DNA from: Gammaproteobacteria bacterium | GTDB lineage: Bacteria > Pseudomonadota > Gammaproteobacteria > Steroidobacterales > GCA-2729495 | NCBI GenBank assembly: GCA_030583605.1 | Contig: CP129466.1 | Span: 2,177,001-2,241,000, forward strand | Direction of reading: 5' to 3' | Length of the DNA stretch: 64,000 nucleotides | In this document: piece by piece, positions 39,088 to 49,456 of the stretch | Layout: the number at the start of each line of letters is the position of its first letter | Position numbering within the stretch: the first letter of the stretch is position 1 | Notes under the pieces: model-generated | What the model saw: the letters and a program-made list of their open reading frames with translations, nothing else | What the model was told of the DNA's origin: nothing | Database searches by the model: none | Program-made: the position numbers and the translations under genes

Positions 39088-41075
39088 TGGCAGCGCACGC
39101 CAGCGGCCGCACCCGCGAGCGACGCCAGGTGGCCTGGGCCGCCTCGGCGATCGTGTTCGGCGGCGCACCGCACCTCTTCGCGGTCGCGCCCTGGGTGTCC
39201 CTGCTCGTGCTCGCCATGGCCATCTGGCGCATTGCCGCCGCCGCGCGCGGCTGGCGGCTGCCGTCACTCTGGGTGCGCATCCCGGTGACGCTGCTCGGCT
39301 TCGCCGCGGTGCTTCTCACCTATCGCAGCGTGTCCGGCGTGGAAGCCGGCTCCGCACTGCTGCTGGTGATGGCGGGGCTGAAGCTGATGGAAACACGCGA
39401 CGAGCGGGACCGCATTCTGGTGGTGCTCATCGGGTACTTCCTGCTGTTCGCCGTGTTCCTGCGCGAACAGGCGATCTGGTCCACCGGCTGGCTGGCGTTC
39501 GGCGCCGTGGGAATCACCGTAGCCCTGGCGCAGACCGCGCGCCGCGAACGGCTGCTGACCGTGCCCGCTGCGGTCACCCTGACCGGACGCCTGCTGCTCC
39601 AGGCCCTGCCGCTGGCGGCGATCCTCTTCGTGCTGTTCCCGCGGATTCCGGGGCCGTTCTGGGCCATACCCGGCGCGAATCTCAGCGGCACCAGCGGCTT
39701 GTCCGGGGAAATCCGGCCCGGTGACATCACCGAACTCAGCCTGTCCGACGAGGTTGCCTTCCGGGTGCGTTTCGAGGGGCCCACTCCACCCGCGCAGTCC
39801 CTGTACTGGCGCGGCCCGGTGCTGGAGCGCTTCGACGGGCGCGCCTGGACCGCCGCGCCGCTGCCCGCCCGTCCGCGAGCGCCGCCGGCGCATGGGGCGC
39901 AGGGTGCCGAATTCGGCTATCAGATGATCCTCGAACCCCATGGGCAACGCTGGCTGCTGGCACTGGAGACACCGTTGCGCTGGTCGTTGCCGCGTGCAGC
40001 GCTGGGGCCGGGCCTCGAACTGCTGAGCGCCGAGCCGCTGCGCGAGCGCATCGGCTACCGCGTGCGCTCGGCCACCGGCGGCATCGGCGCCGTCACGGCC
40101 AGCGCGGAGACGCTTGCGACCAACCTGCGCCTGCCCGCCGGGCGCAATCCGCGCACCGCTGCCCTCGCCCGCGAACTGCGCGCACAGGCGCCCGGCGAGC
40201 GCGCGTTTCTCGAGCGGCTGCTGCGGCGGTTTGCCACCGAACCGTTCCACTACTCGCTCAGCGCCCCGCCTCTCGGTGCAGAATCCGTCGACGAGTTTCT
40301 GTTCGACGTACGCGTCGGATTCTGCGAGCACTACGCCTCCGCACTGGCGGTGCTGCTGCGTGCTGGCGGCGTGCCGGCCCGCGTGGTCGTCGGTTACCAG
40401 GGCGCGGAACGCAATCCCTTCGGTGATTACTGGATCGTGCGCCAGGCCAACGCTCACGCCTGGGTCGAAGCCTGGCTGAACGGCGCGTGGCAGCGCGTCG
40501 ATCCGACGGCCGCCGTAGCGCCGGAGCGCATCGAGCGAGGCTATGCGGAGACACTCGCCGCCACGCCGCGCGTCGCCGAGCGGCTCTGGCGTTCGAATGC
40601 CTACATCAACCGCCTCGTATTGTCCTGGGACGCCGCCAACGCCGCCTGGGACCGCTGGGTGCTCGCCTTCGGCCCGGCGACGCAGGACGAATTGCTGCTG
40701 GCGCTCGGGTTCGACGTGCCCCAGACCGTGCAGCTCAGCGGGCTCGCCGCGGGCGCCACCGCGATCTGCCTCATCGTCCTGGCGGTCGCGCTGCGCCATC
40801 GCGCGCCCCGGCACCGGGATCCCGCGGCGCGTCACTACGGCAGGCTCTGCCGGAGACTGGCCGTCGCTGCCCGCCCGCGCGCCCCGGGTGAAACCGCGGA
40901 GCACTACGCCGAGGCGGTGGCCGCCGTGCGCCCCGATCTGGCCGCCGAGGCGCGGCGCATCACCGCCCTGTACCTGCGACTGCGCTACGGTGGCCCCGAC
41001 GCCGAGGGCCTGGAACGCGAACTGGCGGCGGCGGTCAGGGCGTTTCGCCCGCGGCCGGCTCACGCACCCCGCTGA
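39087..41075 (+). CDS. tgpA: TgpA-type membrane transglutaminase (DUF3488/transglutaminase core)
   Basis: This 662-aa protein has five or six N-terminal membrane segments (DUF3488, to about residue 200). A periplasmic transglutaminase-like domain has a catalytic triad visible as Cys in VGFCEHYAS, His in NAHAWVEAW and Asp in RVDPTAAV. A further membrane segment follows near residue 560 (GATAICLIVLAVAL), then a cytoplasmic C-terminal tail. In Pseudomonas aeruginosa TgpA is essential, but its substrate is unsettled. The ATG at 39087 overlaps the DUF58 stop. The last 41 bp overlap the 3' end of the convergent MFS gene. Confidence 0.9.
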   Translation: MAAHASGRTRERRQVAWAASAIVFGGAPHLFAVAPWVSLLVLAMAIWRIAAAARGWRLPSLWVRIPVTLLGFAAVLLTYRSVSGVEAGSALLLVMAGLKLMETRDERDRILVVLIGYFLLFAVFLREQAIWSTGWLAFGAVGITVALAQTARRERLLTVPAAVTLTGRLLLQALPLAAILFVLFPRIPGPFWAIPGANLSGTSGLSGEIRPGDITELSLSDEVAFRVRFEGPTPPAQSLYWRGPVLERFDGRAWTAAPLPARPRAPPAHGAQGAEFGYQMILEPHGQRWLLALETPLRWSLPRAALGPGLELLSAEPLRERIGYRVRSATGGIGAVTASAETLATNLRLPAGRNPRTAALARELRAQAPGERAFLERLLRRFATEPFHYSLSAPPLGAESVDEFLFDVRVGFCEHYASALAVLLRAGGVPARVVVGYQGAERNPFGDYWIVRQANAHAWVEAWLNGAWQRVDPTAAVAPERIERGYAETLAATPRVAERLWRSNAYINRLVLSWDAANAAWDRWVLAFGPATQDELLLALGFDVPQTVQLSGLAAGATAICLIVLAVALRHRAPRHRDPAARHYGRLCRRLAVAARPRAPGETAEHYAEAVAAVRPDLAAEARRITALYLRLRYGGPDAEGLERELAAAVRAFRPRPAHAPR

Positions 41076-42339
41076 ACAGCCAGGCGCCCGCGATGAACAG
41101 CACCAGCAGCGCAAGTACACCAAGCCGCTGGCTGCCCGTGACCAGTGCCACGACCCCGGCCAGCACCGGCCCGATGATGGCCGCAAACTTGCCGAGCATG
41201 TTGTAGAAGCCGAAGTACTCGCCCGTCTGCCCGGGCGGGACCAGGCGCGCGAAGAACGAGCGGCTCAGGCTTTGCACGCCGCCCTGTACGAGGCCGATCG
41301 CGATCGCCAGTGCGTAGAACTCCGCGGCCGAGTCGATGAAGACCGCCGCCACCGTCGCCGCCACGTACACGGCCAGCCCGAGATAGATCCCGGCGCGCGT
41401 CCCGACCCATTCCGCCAGCTGACCGAAGGCGAGCGCGGCGGGAAACGCCACGAAGTTCGTCACCAGCATCGCAAGAATGAGATCCTTGGTGGTCAGCCCG
41501 AGCGCGAGGCCGTAGTCGACCGCCATCTTGATGATGGTGTACACGCCGTCGATGTAGAGCCAGTACGCCACCAGGAAACGCCACAACTGTGGCTGGCTGC
41601 GCACGCGGCGCAGCGTCCCGACCAGTTGCCGGAAGCCCGACACCAGCGCCCCCGGGCCGCCGGCGCCGGGCTGGCCGTCGCGCACCCACAGCGCCAGCGG
41701 CACCGAGAAGGCGAGCCACCACGCGGCAACCAGCGCGAATGAGAGCCGCATGGCGTCATTGGCCGAACCAAGCCCGAACGTCGTCGGCCGCGTCACCATG
41801 ACCACCGTCAGCGCAAACAGCAACGCGCCGCCGAGGTAACCGAGCCCGTAGCCGTACGCCGACACCCGGTCGTAGTCGGCCGGCGGCGCAACATCGACCA
41901 GCAGCGAGTCATAGAGTGCGTTGGCGGCGGCGAATGCAACCGAGGCGAGCACGTAGAGCGCAATGGCGAGACGCCAACCGCCGGCGCCCACCGAGCCGAG
42001 TGCCGCGGTTGCGAGCACACCGAGGCCGGTGATCCACAGCAGCCCGCTCTTGCGCCACCCGCGACCGTCCGCCAGCGCGCCAATCAGCGGTGCGGCGAGG
42101 GCGACCAGCAGGCTCGCGGCGCCGTTGGCGAGGCCGAGGCGAAAGGTGCCGACGTTCGAGGGTGCGCCGTCGTTCCAGTAGCCGGCGAGCATCACCGGCA
42201 CGAAGGCCGTCATCACTGCGAGGGCGAACGCCGAGTTGGCCCAGTCGTAGAGCGCCCAGCCCAGTACCGGGCGCCGGGTCCACAGCCGGCCAGACGCGCC
42301 CTGGGTCAACCGGGAGGCTGCCGGCTGTCGAGACGGCAC
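41035..42339 (-). CDS. MFS transporter of the UMF1/Atg22-like type
   Basis: This 434-aa protein has about 12 hydrophobic segments. The N-terminal motif LGWALYDWANSAFA is characteristic of the UMF1/vacuole effluxer-like branch of the major facilitator superfamily. LVQGGVQSLSRSFFARLVPPG is a second recognisable motif. The substrate is unknown; relatives are linked to amino-acid or small-solute efflux. The start overlaps the end of rimI by 34 bp, so it is the last gene of the pssA-UDG-rimI unit. Confidence 0.88.
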   Translation of the reverse strand: MPSRQPAASRLTQGASGRLWTRRPVLGWALYDWANSAFALAVMTAFVPVMLAGYWNDGAPSNVGTFRLGLANGAASLLVALAAPLIGALADGRGWRKSGLLWITGLGVLATAALGSVGAGGWRLAIALYVLASVAFAAANALYDSLLVDVAPPADYDRVSAYGYGLGYLGGALLFALTVVMVTRPTTFGLGSANDAMRLSFALVAAWWLAFSVPLALWVRDGQPGAGGPGALVSGFRQLVGTLRRVRSQPQLWRFLVAYWLYIDGVYTIIKMAVDYGLALGLTTKDLILAMLVTNFVAFPAALAFGQLAEWVGTRAGIYLGLAVYVAATVAAVFIDSAAEFYALAIAIGLVQGGVQSLSRSFFARLVPPGQTGEYFGFYNMLGKFAAIIGPVLAGVVALVTGSQRLGVLALLVLFIAGAWLFSGVREPAAGETP

Positions 42340-42791
42340 GCCAGGAGCACGGCATCCTCACTGCCGAAACTAGCCCGGTAATAGTGCCGGCGCACGCCGA
42401 CGCGCTCGAAGCCGTAATTCGCGTACAGTGCCAGCGCTGCCTCGTTCGACGGGCGCACCTCCAGGTGCATGCGTTCGGCGCCGGCACTGACTGCGCGCTG
42501 CATGACTACCTCGAGGAGCCGTCGGCCGTGGCCGCGACGGCGCTCGGCTACCGCCACGCATAGGTTCAGCAGGTGCGCCTCACCGGCTGCCACCGACATG
42601 ATCGCGTAGGCCAGGATCTCGCCGCCACGCTCCAGGACCAGGCTCGTATAACCGGCGAGGAGACAGTCGCGGAAGATGCCGGCACTCCAGGGAAACTCGT
42701 AGGCCTGCCGCTCGACCGCGGCGATCCGCGCAACGTCGTTCGGCCGCATCTCGCGGATCAGCGGTGCGAGCATGCTCGGGTTCGCGATCAT
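42306..42791 (-). CDS. rimI: ribosomal-protein S18 alanine N-acetyltransferase RimI
   Basis: This 161-aa GNAT acetyltransferase has the acetyl-CoA loop in LCVAVAERRRGHGRRLLE, a core HLLNLCV strand, and a C-terminal ALYANYGFERVGVRRHYY typical of RimI. It starts at 42791 with an ATGA overlap with the upstream uracil-DNA glycosylase gene. An internal ATG at 42773 would shorten it by six residues. Its usual target is the N-terminal alanine of ribosomal protein S18, although closely related GNATs exist, so substrate assignment rests on similarity. Confidence 0.88.
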   Translation of the reverse strand: MIANPSMLAPLIREMRPNDVARIAAVERQAYEFPWSAGIFRDCLLAGYTSLVLERGGEILAYAIMSVAAGEAHLLNLCVAVAERRRGHGRRLLEVVMQRAVSAGAERMHLEVRPSNEAALALYANYGFERVGVRRHYYRASFGSEDAVLLACRLDSRQPPG

Positions 42792-43477
42792 GGCGAACGC
42801 GGATCCACCAGGCTGCGCGCGAGACACAGATCTTCCCAGGCTTTGCGCTTCTCGGCGGGTGAGCGCAGCAGATAGGCCGGGTGATAGGTCACCACCAGCG
42901 GAATTGCGGCCGGACCCCAGCCGTGCGCGCGGCCGCGCAGCCGGGCGAGCGACACCTCCTGCTGCAACAGGCTCTGGGCCGCGATCCGGCCGACCGCGAG
43001 GATCAGCTTCGGCGCGATCCGCGCGATCTGTGCCTGCAGGTGTCCCGCACAGGCGCTGATCTCGTCCGGGCGGGGATCGCGATTGTCCGGCGGGCGGCAC
43101 TTGAGCACGTTGGCGATGAACACCGCGTCCCGCTCCACGCCGACGGCACGCAACATCTCGTTCAGCAGCTTGCCCGCAGCACCGACGAAGGGCTCACCCT
43201 GCCGGTCCTCCTCTGCGCCCGGGGCCTCCCCGACGATCATCCAGCGCGCGGCGACGCTCCCGGTCCCGAAGACGGCCTGCGTACGGCTGCGATGCAGGGC
43301 ACAGGCGACACAGTGGCGCACCGCCTCCTGCAGGTGTTCCCATGCACCCTCTTCGGGCACACCGGCGGCGGGCGATTGCGCAGCCGGCACAGGGCGATTG
43401 CGGCGCACCCAGACGCCGATGCCCATTTCGTCGAGGATGGCGCGCTGGCGCGCTGAAATGGCAGCGCCGGAATCCAC
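42788..43477 (-). CDS. uracil-DNA glycosylase family 4 (iron-sulfur)
   Basis: This 229-aa enzyme removes uracil from DNA. It has the four cluster cysteines of family 4/5 glycosylases (CVAC, then C in [10 protein letters not shown] and C in [10 protein letters not shown]). The catalytic motif is [17 protein letters not shown] and the C-terminal motif is [15 protein letters not shown] at 43477 with GGAGG 9 nt upstream, two bases past the pssA stop, is taken as start. Longer upstream translation in this frame is a shadow of pssA. A variable, partly disordered N-terminal segment of about 40 residues precedes the domain. Confidence 0.92.
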   Translation of the reverse strand: MDSGAAISARQRAILDEMGIGVWVRRNRPVPAAQSPAAGVPEEGAWEHLQEAVRHCVACALHRSRTQAVFGTGSVAARWMIVGEAPGAEEDRQGEPFVGAAGKLLNEMLRAVGVERDAVFIANVLKCRPPDNRDPRPDEISACAGHLQAQIARIAPKLILAVGRIAAQSLLQQEVSLARLRGRAHGWGPAAIPLVVTYHPAYLLRSPAEKRKAWEDLCLARSLVDPRSP

Positions 43478-43479
43478 GC

Positions 43480-44274
43480 CTAGGTCCTCCGCTGTTCCTC
43501 GCGCTGCCGTGCCGACTCCGGACGGCGCCGCTGGCGCCGCCACAGCGACAACGCCGGCCCCGACAGCGCGTAGATCACGCCGATGGTGAACAGCACCGCC
43601 GGCGGGTCCATGGCCACCAGGACGAACGTCAGCGGAATCACGAACACATAGGTGAACGAGATCCTGCCGCGCGCATGTACCTCGCGGAAACTGTAAAAGG
43701 GAAAGCGTGAAACCATGAGTGTACCGGCGGTCACCGACACGACGAACGCCAGCAACAGGGCGAAGACACCGGTCCAGCCGAGTATGGTGCCCAGCCACAC
43801 CATGCTCATCATCAGCCCCGCCGCGGATGGACTCGGCAGGCCCTCGAAGAAGCGCCGGTCCGAGGTCTTCGCGTGGACGTTGAAGCGTGCCAGCCGCAAG
43901 GCGCCGGCCACCGCGTACACGAAAGCGGCGAGCCAGCCGAGTTTCGCCCACAGCCAGCCGTACTCCGCCAGCCGCACCAGTCCCCACTGATACACGATCA
44001 CCGCCGGCGCCAGCCCGAAGGACACCATGTCGGAAAGGCTGTCGTACTGCTTGCCGAACTCCGACACGGTATTGGTCAGGCGCGCCAGGCGGCCATCGAG
44101 GCCGTCGAGCACGCCGGCGATGATCACCGCGATCGCCGCCGGCTCGTAGCGGCCTTCGATGCTCGCGATGATGCCGTAGAAGCCCGCGAACAGGCTGCCG
44201 GTCGTCAGCAGATTCGGCAACACGTAGATGCCCCTGCGCCGGGGTCGTTCGGCCTCTTCGCTCGGCTCGTACAT
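43480..44274 (-). CDS. pssA: CDP-diacylglycerol-serine O-phosphatidyltransferase
   Basis: This 264-aa integral membrane protein belongs to the CDP-alcohol phosphatidyltransferase superfamily. The active site [10 protein letters not shown]...GKQYDSLSD fits the pattern D-G-x2-D/A-R-x8-G-x3-D-x3-[18 protein letters not shown] at the start and a Ser-binding PSPSAAG motif favour phosphatidylserine synthase of the multi-span type. It makes the precursor of phosphatidylethanolamine. The ATG at 44274 follows GGGAT. It heads the pssA-UDG-rimI-MFS unit, divergent from proS. Confidence 0.9.
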   Translation of the reverse strand: MYEPSEEAERPRRRGIYVLPNLLTTGSLFAGFYGIIASIEGRYEPAAIAVIIAGVLDGLDGRLARLTNTVSEFGKQYDSLSDMVSFGLAPAVIVYQWGLVRLAEYGWLWAKLGWLAAFVYAVAGALRLARFNVHAKTSDRRFFEGLPSPSAAGLMMSMVWLGTILGWTGVFALLLAFVVSVTAGTLMVSRFPFYSFREVHARGRISFTYVFVIPLTFVLVAMDPPAVLFTIGVIYALSGPALSLWRRQRRRPESARQREEQRRT

Positions 44275-44366
44275 CGTGCGATCCCGCTGCTCCGACCGGC
44301 GAATTCTGCCACGACGGCCCCGCATATGCATGGGTGCCGCGCGGCGACTTGCGCCGGCATTACCGC

Positions 44367-44372
44367 TAGAAT
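44367..44372 (+). promoter_or_regulatory. candidate -10 of proS
   Basis: TAGAAT followed by GGCGC lies 40 nt before the proS ATG, in the 138-bp spacer between pssA and proS. No acceptable -35 is present at 16-18 nt. A similar TAGAATAGCGC occurs before wrbA. Confidence 0.35.
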
Positions 44373-44412
44373 GGCGCCGGTTTTCCCCCGCCTCATTGCA
44401 ACCCGGCATGCC

Positions 44413-46131
44413 ATGCGCCTCAGTCAACTGCCCTGGACCACACTCAAGGAAACTCCTGCCGACGCCGAGATCATCAGCCACCAGCTCCTGCTGCGGGCGG
44501 GACTGATCAGGCGCCTGACGGCAGGCATATTCACCTGGATGCCGCTCGGGCTGCGGGTGCTGCGGCGGGTCGAGCAGATCGTGCGCGAGGAGATGGACCG
44601 CGCCGGCGCCCTCGAGGTGCTGATGCCGGCCGTGCAACCCGCCGAACTGTGGCAGGAGAGCGGTCGCTGGGACCGCTACGGGGATCTGCTGCTGCGCATC
44701 CGCGATCGCCACGAGCGCGACTACTGCTTCGGGCCGACCCACGAAGAGATCATCACCGACCTCGCGCGACGCGAGCTGAAGAGTTACCGGCAACTCCCGG
44801 TCAACTATTACCAGATCCAGACGAAGTTCCGCGACGAGATCAGGCCGCGCTTCGGTCTCATGCGGGCCCGTGAGTTCGTCATGAAGGATGCCTACTCCTT
44901 TCACATGGACCAGGCCTCGCTGGAGACTACCTACGCGGCGATGGCGACTGCCTACGCGCGGATTTTTACGCGGCTCGGGCTGCGCTTCCGGACCGTGGAA
45001 GCGGATTCCGGCGATATTGGCGGCTCGCGCTCGCAGGAGTTTCACGTGCTCGCGGAGTCCGGCGAGGACGCCATCGCCTATTGCGACGGCGACGGCTTCG
45101 CGGCCAATGTCGAAGCCGCTCCGGCGCTGCCGCCCGCGGCAGCACGTCCGGCGCCCACGGCGTCGATGCAGCGCATCGCGACCCCGGCAACGCGCAGCAT
45201 CGAGGAGGTTTGTGCGGCGCTCGACGTCCCGCCCGATCGCTGCGTGAAGACGCTCCTCGTCGAAGGCGCCGACGGCGGACTCATCGCGCTCGCGCTCCGT
45301 GGCGATCACACGCTGAACATGGTCAAGGCCGCGCGCCTGCCAGGCGTTGCGCAACCGGTCAGCCTCGCCAGCGCCGAGCGCGTCCTCGCGCTGACGGGCA
45401 CGCCGCCCGGCTTCGTCGGGCCCGTCGGGCTGCCCGTCCCGTTGATTGCCGACCACGGCGCGGCAGCGCTGGCCGATTTCGTCTGCGGCGCCAACGTCGA
45501 TGGCTTTCACCTGGGCGGCGTGAACTGGGAGCGCGATCTGCCGCAGCCCGTGACGGCCGACCTGCGCAACGTCGTCGCCGGCGACCCCAGCCCGCGCGGC
45601 GGGGGCGCGCTGTCGGTCGCGCGTGGCATCGAGGTCGGCCACATATTCCAGCTCGGCGACAAGTACAGCGAGGCGATGAACGCGGTCGTGCTCGACCAGG
45701 ACGGCAAGGAGCGCGTGATGACCATGGGGTGCTATGGCATCGGCGTGTCGCGCATCGTCGCCGCAGCCATTGAACAGAATCATGACGAGCACGGGATTAT
45801 CTGGCCGGAACCGATGAGTCCGTTCGACGTAGCCGTCCTCGTGCTGAACCCGAAAAACTCCGAACAGGTCACGGCGGCTGCCGATGGGCTGTACCTACAG
45901 TTGCAGCGGGCCGGGTTGACGGTCCTGCTCGATGACCGCGAGGCGCGGCCGGGAGTAAAGTTCGCCGAAGCCGACCTGCTCGGCGTCCCGCACCGCGTCG
46001 TCGTCGGGGAGCGTGGCGTGAAGGAAGGGTTGGTGGAGTATCGTCATCGCCGCAGCGGCGGCGAGGCCAAGGTGGCACTGGATGATGCGGTGGAATTCCT
46101 CCGCGGGCGACTCGGCCCGGCGGCGACCTGA
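44413..46131 (+). CDS. proS: prolyl-tRNA synthetase
   Basis: ProS (572 aa) is a class II synthetase of the bacterial type. Motif 1 lies around VEQIVREEMDRAGALEVLMP. Motif 2 is in TKFRDEIRPRFGLMRAREFVMKD (shown here in part: RPRFGLMRAREF). A YbaK-type editing insertion spans about residues 225-385, and motif 3 includes GIGVSRIVAAAIEQ. The anticodon-binding domain ends the protein. The insertion indicates hydrolysis of mischarged alanyl-tRNA-Pro. Its 3' end overlaps the start of the next gene by 50 bp. Confidence 0.96.
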   Translation: MRLSQLPWTTLKETPADAEIISHQLLLRAGLIRRLTAGIFTWMPLGLRVLRRVEQIVREEMDRAGALEVLMPAVQPAELWQESGRWDRYGDLLLRIRDRHERDYCFGPTHEEIITDLARRELKSYRQLPVNYYQIQTKFRDEIRPRFGLMRAREFVMKDAYSFHMDQASLETTYAAMATAYARIFTRLGLRFRTVEADSGDIGGSRSQEFHVLAESGEDAIAYCDGDGFAANVEAAPALPPAAARPAPTASMQRIATPATRSIEEVCAALDVPPDRCVKTLLVEGADGGLIALALRGDHTLNMVKAARLPGVAQPVSLASAERVLALTGTPPGFVGPVGLPVPLIADHGAAALADFVCGANVDGFHLGGVNWERDLPQPVTADLRNVVAGDPSPRGGGALSVARGIEVGHIFQLGDKYSEAMNAVVLDQDGKERVMTMGCYGIGVSRIVAAAIEQNHDEHGIIWPEPMSPFDVAVLVLNPKNSEQVTAAADGLYLQLQRAGLTVLLDDREARPGVKFAEADLLGVPHRVVVGERGVKEGLVEYRHRRSGGEAKVALDDAVEFLRGRLGPAAT

Positions 46132-46702
46132 GCGGCCCCGCCTCATCGCGGCGGCCTGCGTCGGGCTCGTCGTCGCGCTCGCATGGGTCAGCCCGCAGGC
46201 TGCGCAGGAACCCCCCTCGCCCGAGTTGCGGGCCCGGGTCCGCGAAGCGCTCGAGGAAGCCAACAACTTCCCGGACCGTTTCGAGGCGCAGGTCTGGCTG
46301 ACCGACATGGTCGGGCGGCTGGGCAATCAGGTGCCGGACGCGGATCTGCGCGTCGAGATCCTGACCGAGGCCCACCGCCAAGCCATTCGGGCGGACCTGC
46401 CGCCCGAAATGGTGCTCGCGGTCATCGATATCGAGAGCGCCTTCGACCCCTTCGCGATATCGAGCGCCGGCGCCCAGGGCCTGATGCAGGTCATGCCCTT
46501 CTGGCGCGAGGAACTCGGCTGGCGCCGGCTGGTGGATGTGCAGGACAACCTGGTGACGGGCTGCACGATCCTGAAGTTTTACTTCGAGAAGGAAAAAGGC
46601 GACTGGAGTAAAGCGCTGGCGCGCTACAACGGCAGCGTGGGCAGCACCGTGTATTCGCAGAAAGTGCTCGACCGCCTGGCCACCCGCTGGTACCGCCAGT
46701 AA
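46082..46702 (+). CDS. SLT-type lytic transglycosylase, small
   Basis: This 206-aa protein has a signal segment (LIAAACVGLVVALAWV, about residues 21-36) and a lysozyme-like SLT domain. The catalytic Glu is in IDIESAFDPFAIS and the substrate motif is GAQGLMQVMPFW. It cleaves peptidoglycan glycan strands to anhydro-muropeptides. The start overlaps proS by 50 bp, with two tandem ATGs at 46082 and 46085. This proS-transglycosylase arrangement is also found in Pseudomonas. The 155-bp region to acyP contains a CTTCGC/GCGAAG hairpin (46757-46774) but no T-tract terminator. Confidence 0.9.
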   Translation: MMRWNSSAGDSARRRPERPRLIAAACVGLVVALAWVSPQAAQEPPSPELRARVREALEEANNFPDRFEAQVWLTDMVGRLGNQVPDADLRVEILTEAHRQAIRADLPPEMVLAVIDIESAFDPFAISSAGAQGLMQVMPFWREELGWRRLVDVQDNLVTGCTILKFYFEKEKGDWSKALARYNGSVGSTVYSQKVLDRLATRWYRQ

Positions 46703-46857
46703 CACAACTCGTCGCCGCCGCGCCGGGGCGCGCAGGACTCCTGCTGTGGATTGGTTCTTCGCCGATGAGCGAAGCCGCCCGCATCCTCGTCCGGCATGTG
46801 GGAGTGGAGGTGGTCCCCTGAGCGCGCCTGGCGGACGGCGCGCGATCTGGAGCCGCA

Positions 46858-47145
46858 CTAACCAGTCGTGAAGCCGCTCAGCGCCGCAAACTCCTCCACG
46901 GTCTCGTTGCGGCATTCCACCTGAGCGACGCGCGCCTGCGGCGGCCCACGCTGCAGCCAGCGACGCAACTCATCGACGGCAGCCGCCTCTCCGACCGCCA
47001 GCACCTCGACACGGCCGTCGGGCAGGTTGACCGCATGGCCGCGAACGCCGAGCCGGTCCGCTTCCCGGGCCGTGCTCGCCCGGAAGAACACCCCCTGCAC
47101 CCGTCCCGACACCGTGAACCTGTACGCGACCTGCTCGTCCGTCAT
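46858..47145 (-). CDS. acyP: acylphosphatase
   Basis: This is a 95-aa acylphosphatase from the ATG at 47145. The family motif GRVQGVFFRAST contains the catalytic Arg, and GHAVNLPDGRVEV contains the catalytic Asn and the second signature. It hydrolyses carboxyl-phosphate bonds such as acetyl or carbamoyl phosphate; the physiological role in bacteria is uncertain. An upstream in-frame ATG at 47208 adds a basic leader not found in the family. Confidence 0.94.
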   Translation of the reverse strand: MTDEQVAYRFTVSGRVQGVFFRASTAREADRLGVRGHAVNLPDGRVEVLAVGEAAAVDELRRWLQRGPPQARVAQVECRNETVEEFAALSGFTTG

Positions 47146-47239
47146 GACACTCCGTCCCGGGCCACCCGATCCACGTTTTCCAATCCGGTCCGCCCGCCCG
47201 CGGATCACGTCCGCGCAGCGGTTCTGAGGTCGGTTCCAC

Positions 47240-48159
<920 letters not shown>

Positions 48160-48168
48160 GGGCTGCCC

Positions 48169-48864
48169 TCAGCCGTCCGCCTCCAGCACCGAGCGAACGA
48201 AGGGCACCGTGAGGCGCTTGTGCGCGGCCAGCGCGGCCTGGTCGAGCCGGTCGAGCAACCCGAACAGGCTGGCGCTGCCACGATCGACTCGCGTGAGCAG
48301 ATAGCGGGCCGTTTCCTCCGGCAGCGAAAAACCGTGCCATTCCGCCCGGAGCCGCAGCGCCGCGAGATGTTCGGCATCGCTGAGCGCTTCGAGGCGAAAC
48401 ACGGCCGCAGCGCACAGCCGCGATCGCAGATCGGGCAGCACGATGCCGGCCTGCGCAGGCGGCAGCGCCGAGCCCACCACCAGCCGGCCACCGCAGGCGA
48501 GCAGTGCTTCGTGCAGCCGGAACAAGGCACTCTCCCACGCCTCGATGCCCGCGATGGCCTCGACGTCGTCGAGGGCGACGAGGTCGAGCGCCTCCATGCC
48601 ATCGATGAGCGCGGCGGACATGCCGTGCAACTCTGCCAGCGGCAGGTACGCCGTGGCGGCGCCGCGCTCATGCGCGGCGCCGCCACCCGCCTGCAGCAGG
48701 TGCGACTTGCCGACCTCCGGCGGGCCATGCAGCCAGATGATCGGCGGTCCGTCGCCTGCGGCAGCGCGCTGCACGCTCGCCACCGCCACCGCGTTTGGCC
48801 CCGGGTAGAAGCTCGCGAAAACGGCGTGTCCGGCACGGCGGATGTCGAGGGCAAGCTGGCGCAT
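48169..48864 (-). CDS. hda: DnaA regulatory inactivator Hda
   Basis: Hda (231 aa) is a DnaA-related AAA+ protein that promotes hydrolysis of DnaA-bound ATP after replication starts. The N-terminal RQLALDI fits the clamp-binding motif. The nucleotide-binding loop is GPPEVGKSHLL and Walker B is LVALDDVEAI. There is no C-terminal DNA-binding domain, which distinguishes it from DnaA. It is followed upstream on the same strand, 20 bp away, by a CDP-alcohol phosphatidyltransferase gene. Confidence 0.92.
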   Translation of the reverse strand: MRQLALDIRRAGHAVFASFYPGPNAVAVASVQRAAAGDGPPIIWLHGPPEVGKSHLLQAGGGAAHERGAATAYLPLAELHGMSAALIDGMEALDLVALDDVEAIAGIEAWESALFRLHEALLACGGRLVVGSALPPAQAGIVLPDLRSRLCAAAVFRLEALSDAEHLAALRLRAEWHGFSLPEETARYLLTRVDRGSASLFGLLDRLDQAALAAHKRLTVPFVRSVLEADG

Positions 48865-48884
48865 GGGATGACGCCGGGGCCCGG

Positions 48885-49436
48885 TCAGGCGCCGCCGCTG
48901 ACTGCGCGCGAACTCCAGCGAATGACGTAATCGAGTCCGCTCACCACGCTGGTGACGAGAACCGCGGCGCCGCTCACGGTGATCAGTGGCTCGATCGGCA
49001 GCGCAAAAACTTCCCGTGAGAGCACCGAGGCGATGCAGACGAGCTGCGCCGCCGTGTTGAGCTTGCTCGCCGCAGAGGGCTCCGGCTGTACCGGCGCAAT
49101 GAGCAAGTTGTAGCTCAGGCCGCCGCTGACGATGACGAGGTCACGGGCAATGACCACAGCCGCGAGCCACACCGGGATCAGCCCCAGCCACGCCAGCGTT
49201 ACGAACAGCGACACCAGCAGCAATTTGTCGGCAAGCGGGTCGAGCAGCCCGCCGATGCGGCTGCACCAGCCGTAGCGTTTGGCGAGGTAGCCATCGATCG
49301 CATCGGATACGCCCGCCACGGCGACGAGCACCAGCGCCAGCCCGAAGCGTCCGGCACCAAGCGCCCAAACGATTGGCGCAATCGCCAGGATGCGCAGCAC
49401 GCAGATCGCGTTGGGGATGTCGGCTGCTTTCAGCAC
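48885..49436 (-). CDS. CDP-alcohol phosphatidyltransferase family protein
   Basis: This 183-aa membrane protein has about five membrane segments. The superfamily active site reads [13 protein letters not shown]...[11 protein letters not shown], with all expected aspartates. It begins [18 protein letters not shown], resembling PgsA and single-domain cardiolipin synthases. It could make phosphatidylglycerophosphate or another phospholipid headgroup; the substrate is not decided by the sequence. It sits between DUF2066 and hda in one minus-strand unit. Confidence 0.87.
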   Translation of the reverse strand: MLKAADIPNAICVLRILAIAPIVWALGAGRFGLALVLVAVAGVSDAIDGYLAKRYGWCSRIGGLLDPLADKLLLVSLFVTLAWLGLIPVWLAAVVIARDLVIVSGGLSYNLLIAPVQPEPSAASKLNTAAQLVCIASVLSREVFALPIEPLITVSGAAVLVTSVVSGLDYVIRWSSRAVSGGA

Positions 49437-49456
49437 CGCGTTGCCCGCGCCCGCAC

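Noticed and set aside
39264..41186. 640-codon minus-strand frame opposite tgpA
   Set aside because: Low-complexity Gly/Gln/Arg sequence with no domain; the plus-strand transglutaminase is well supported.
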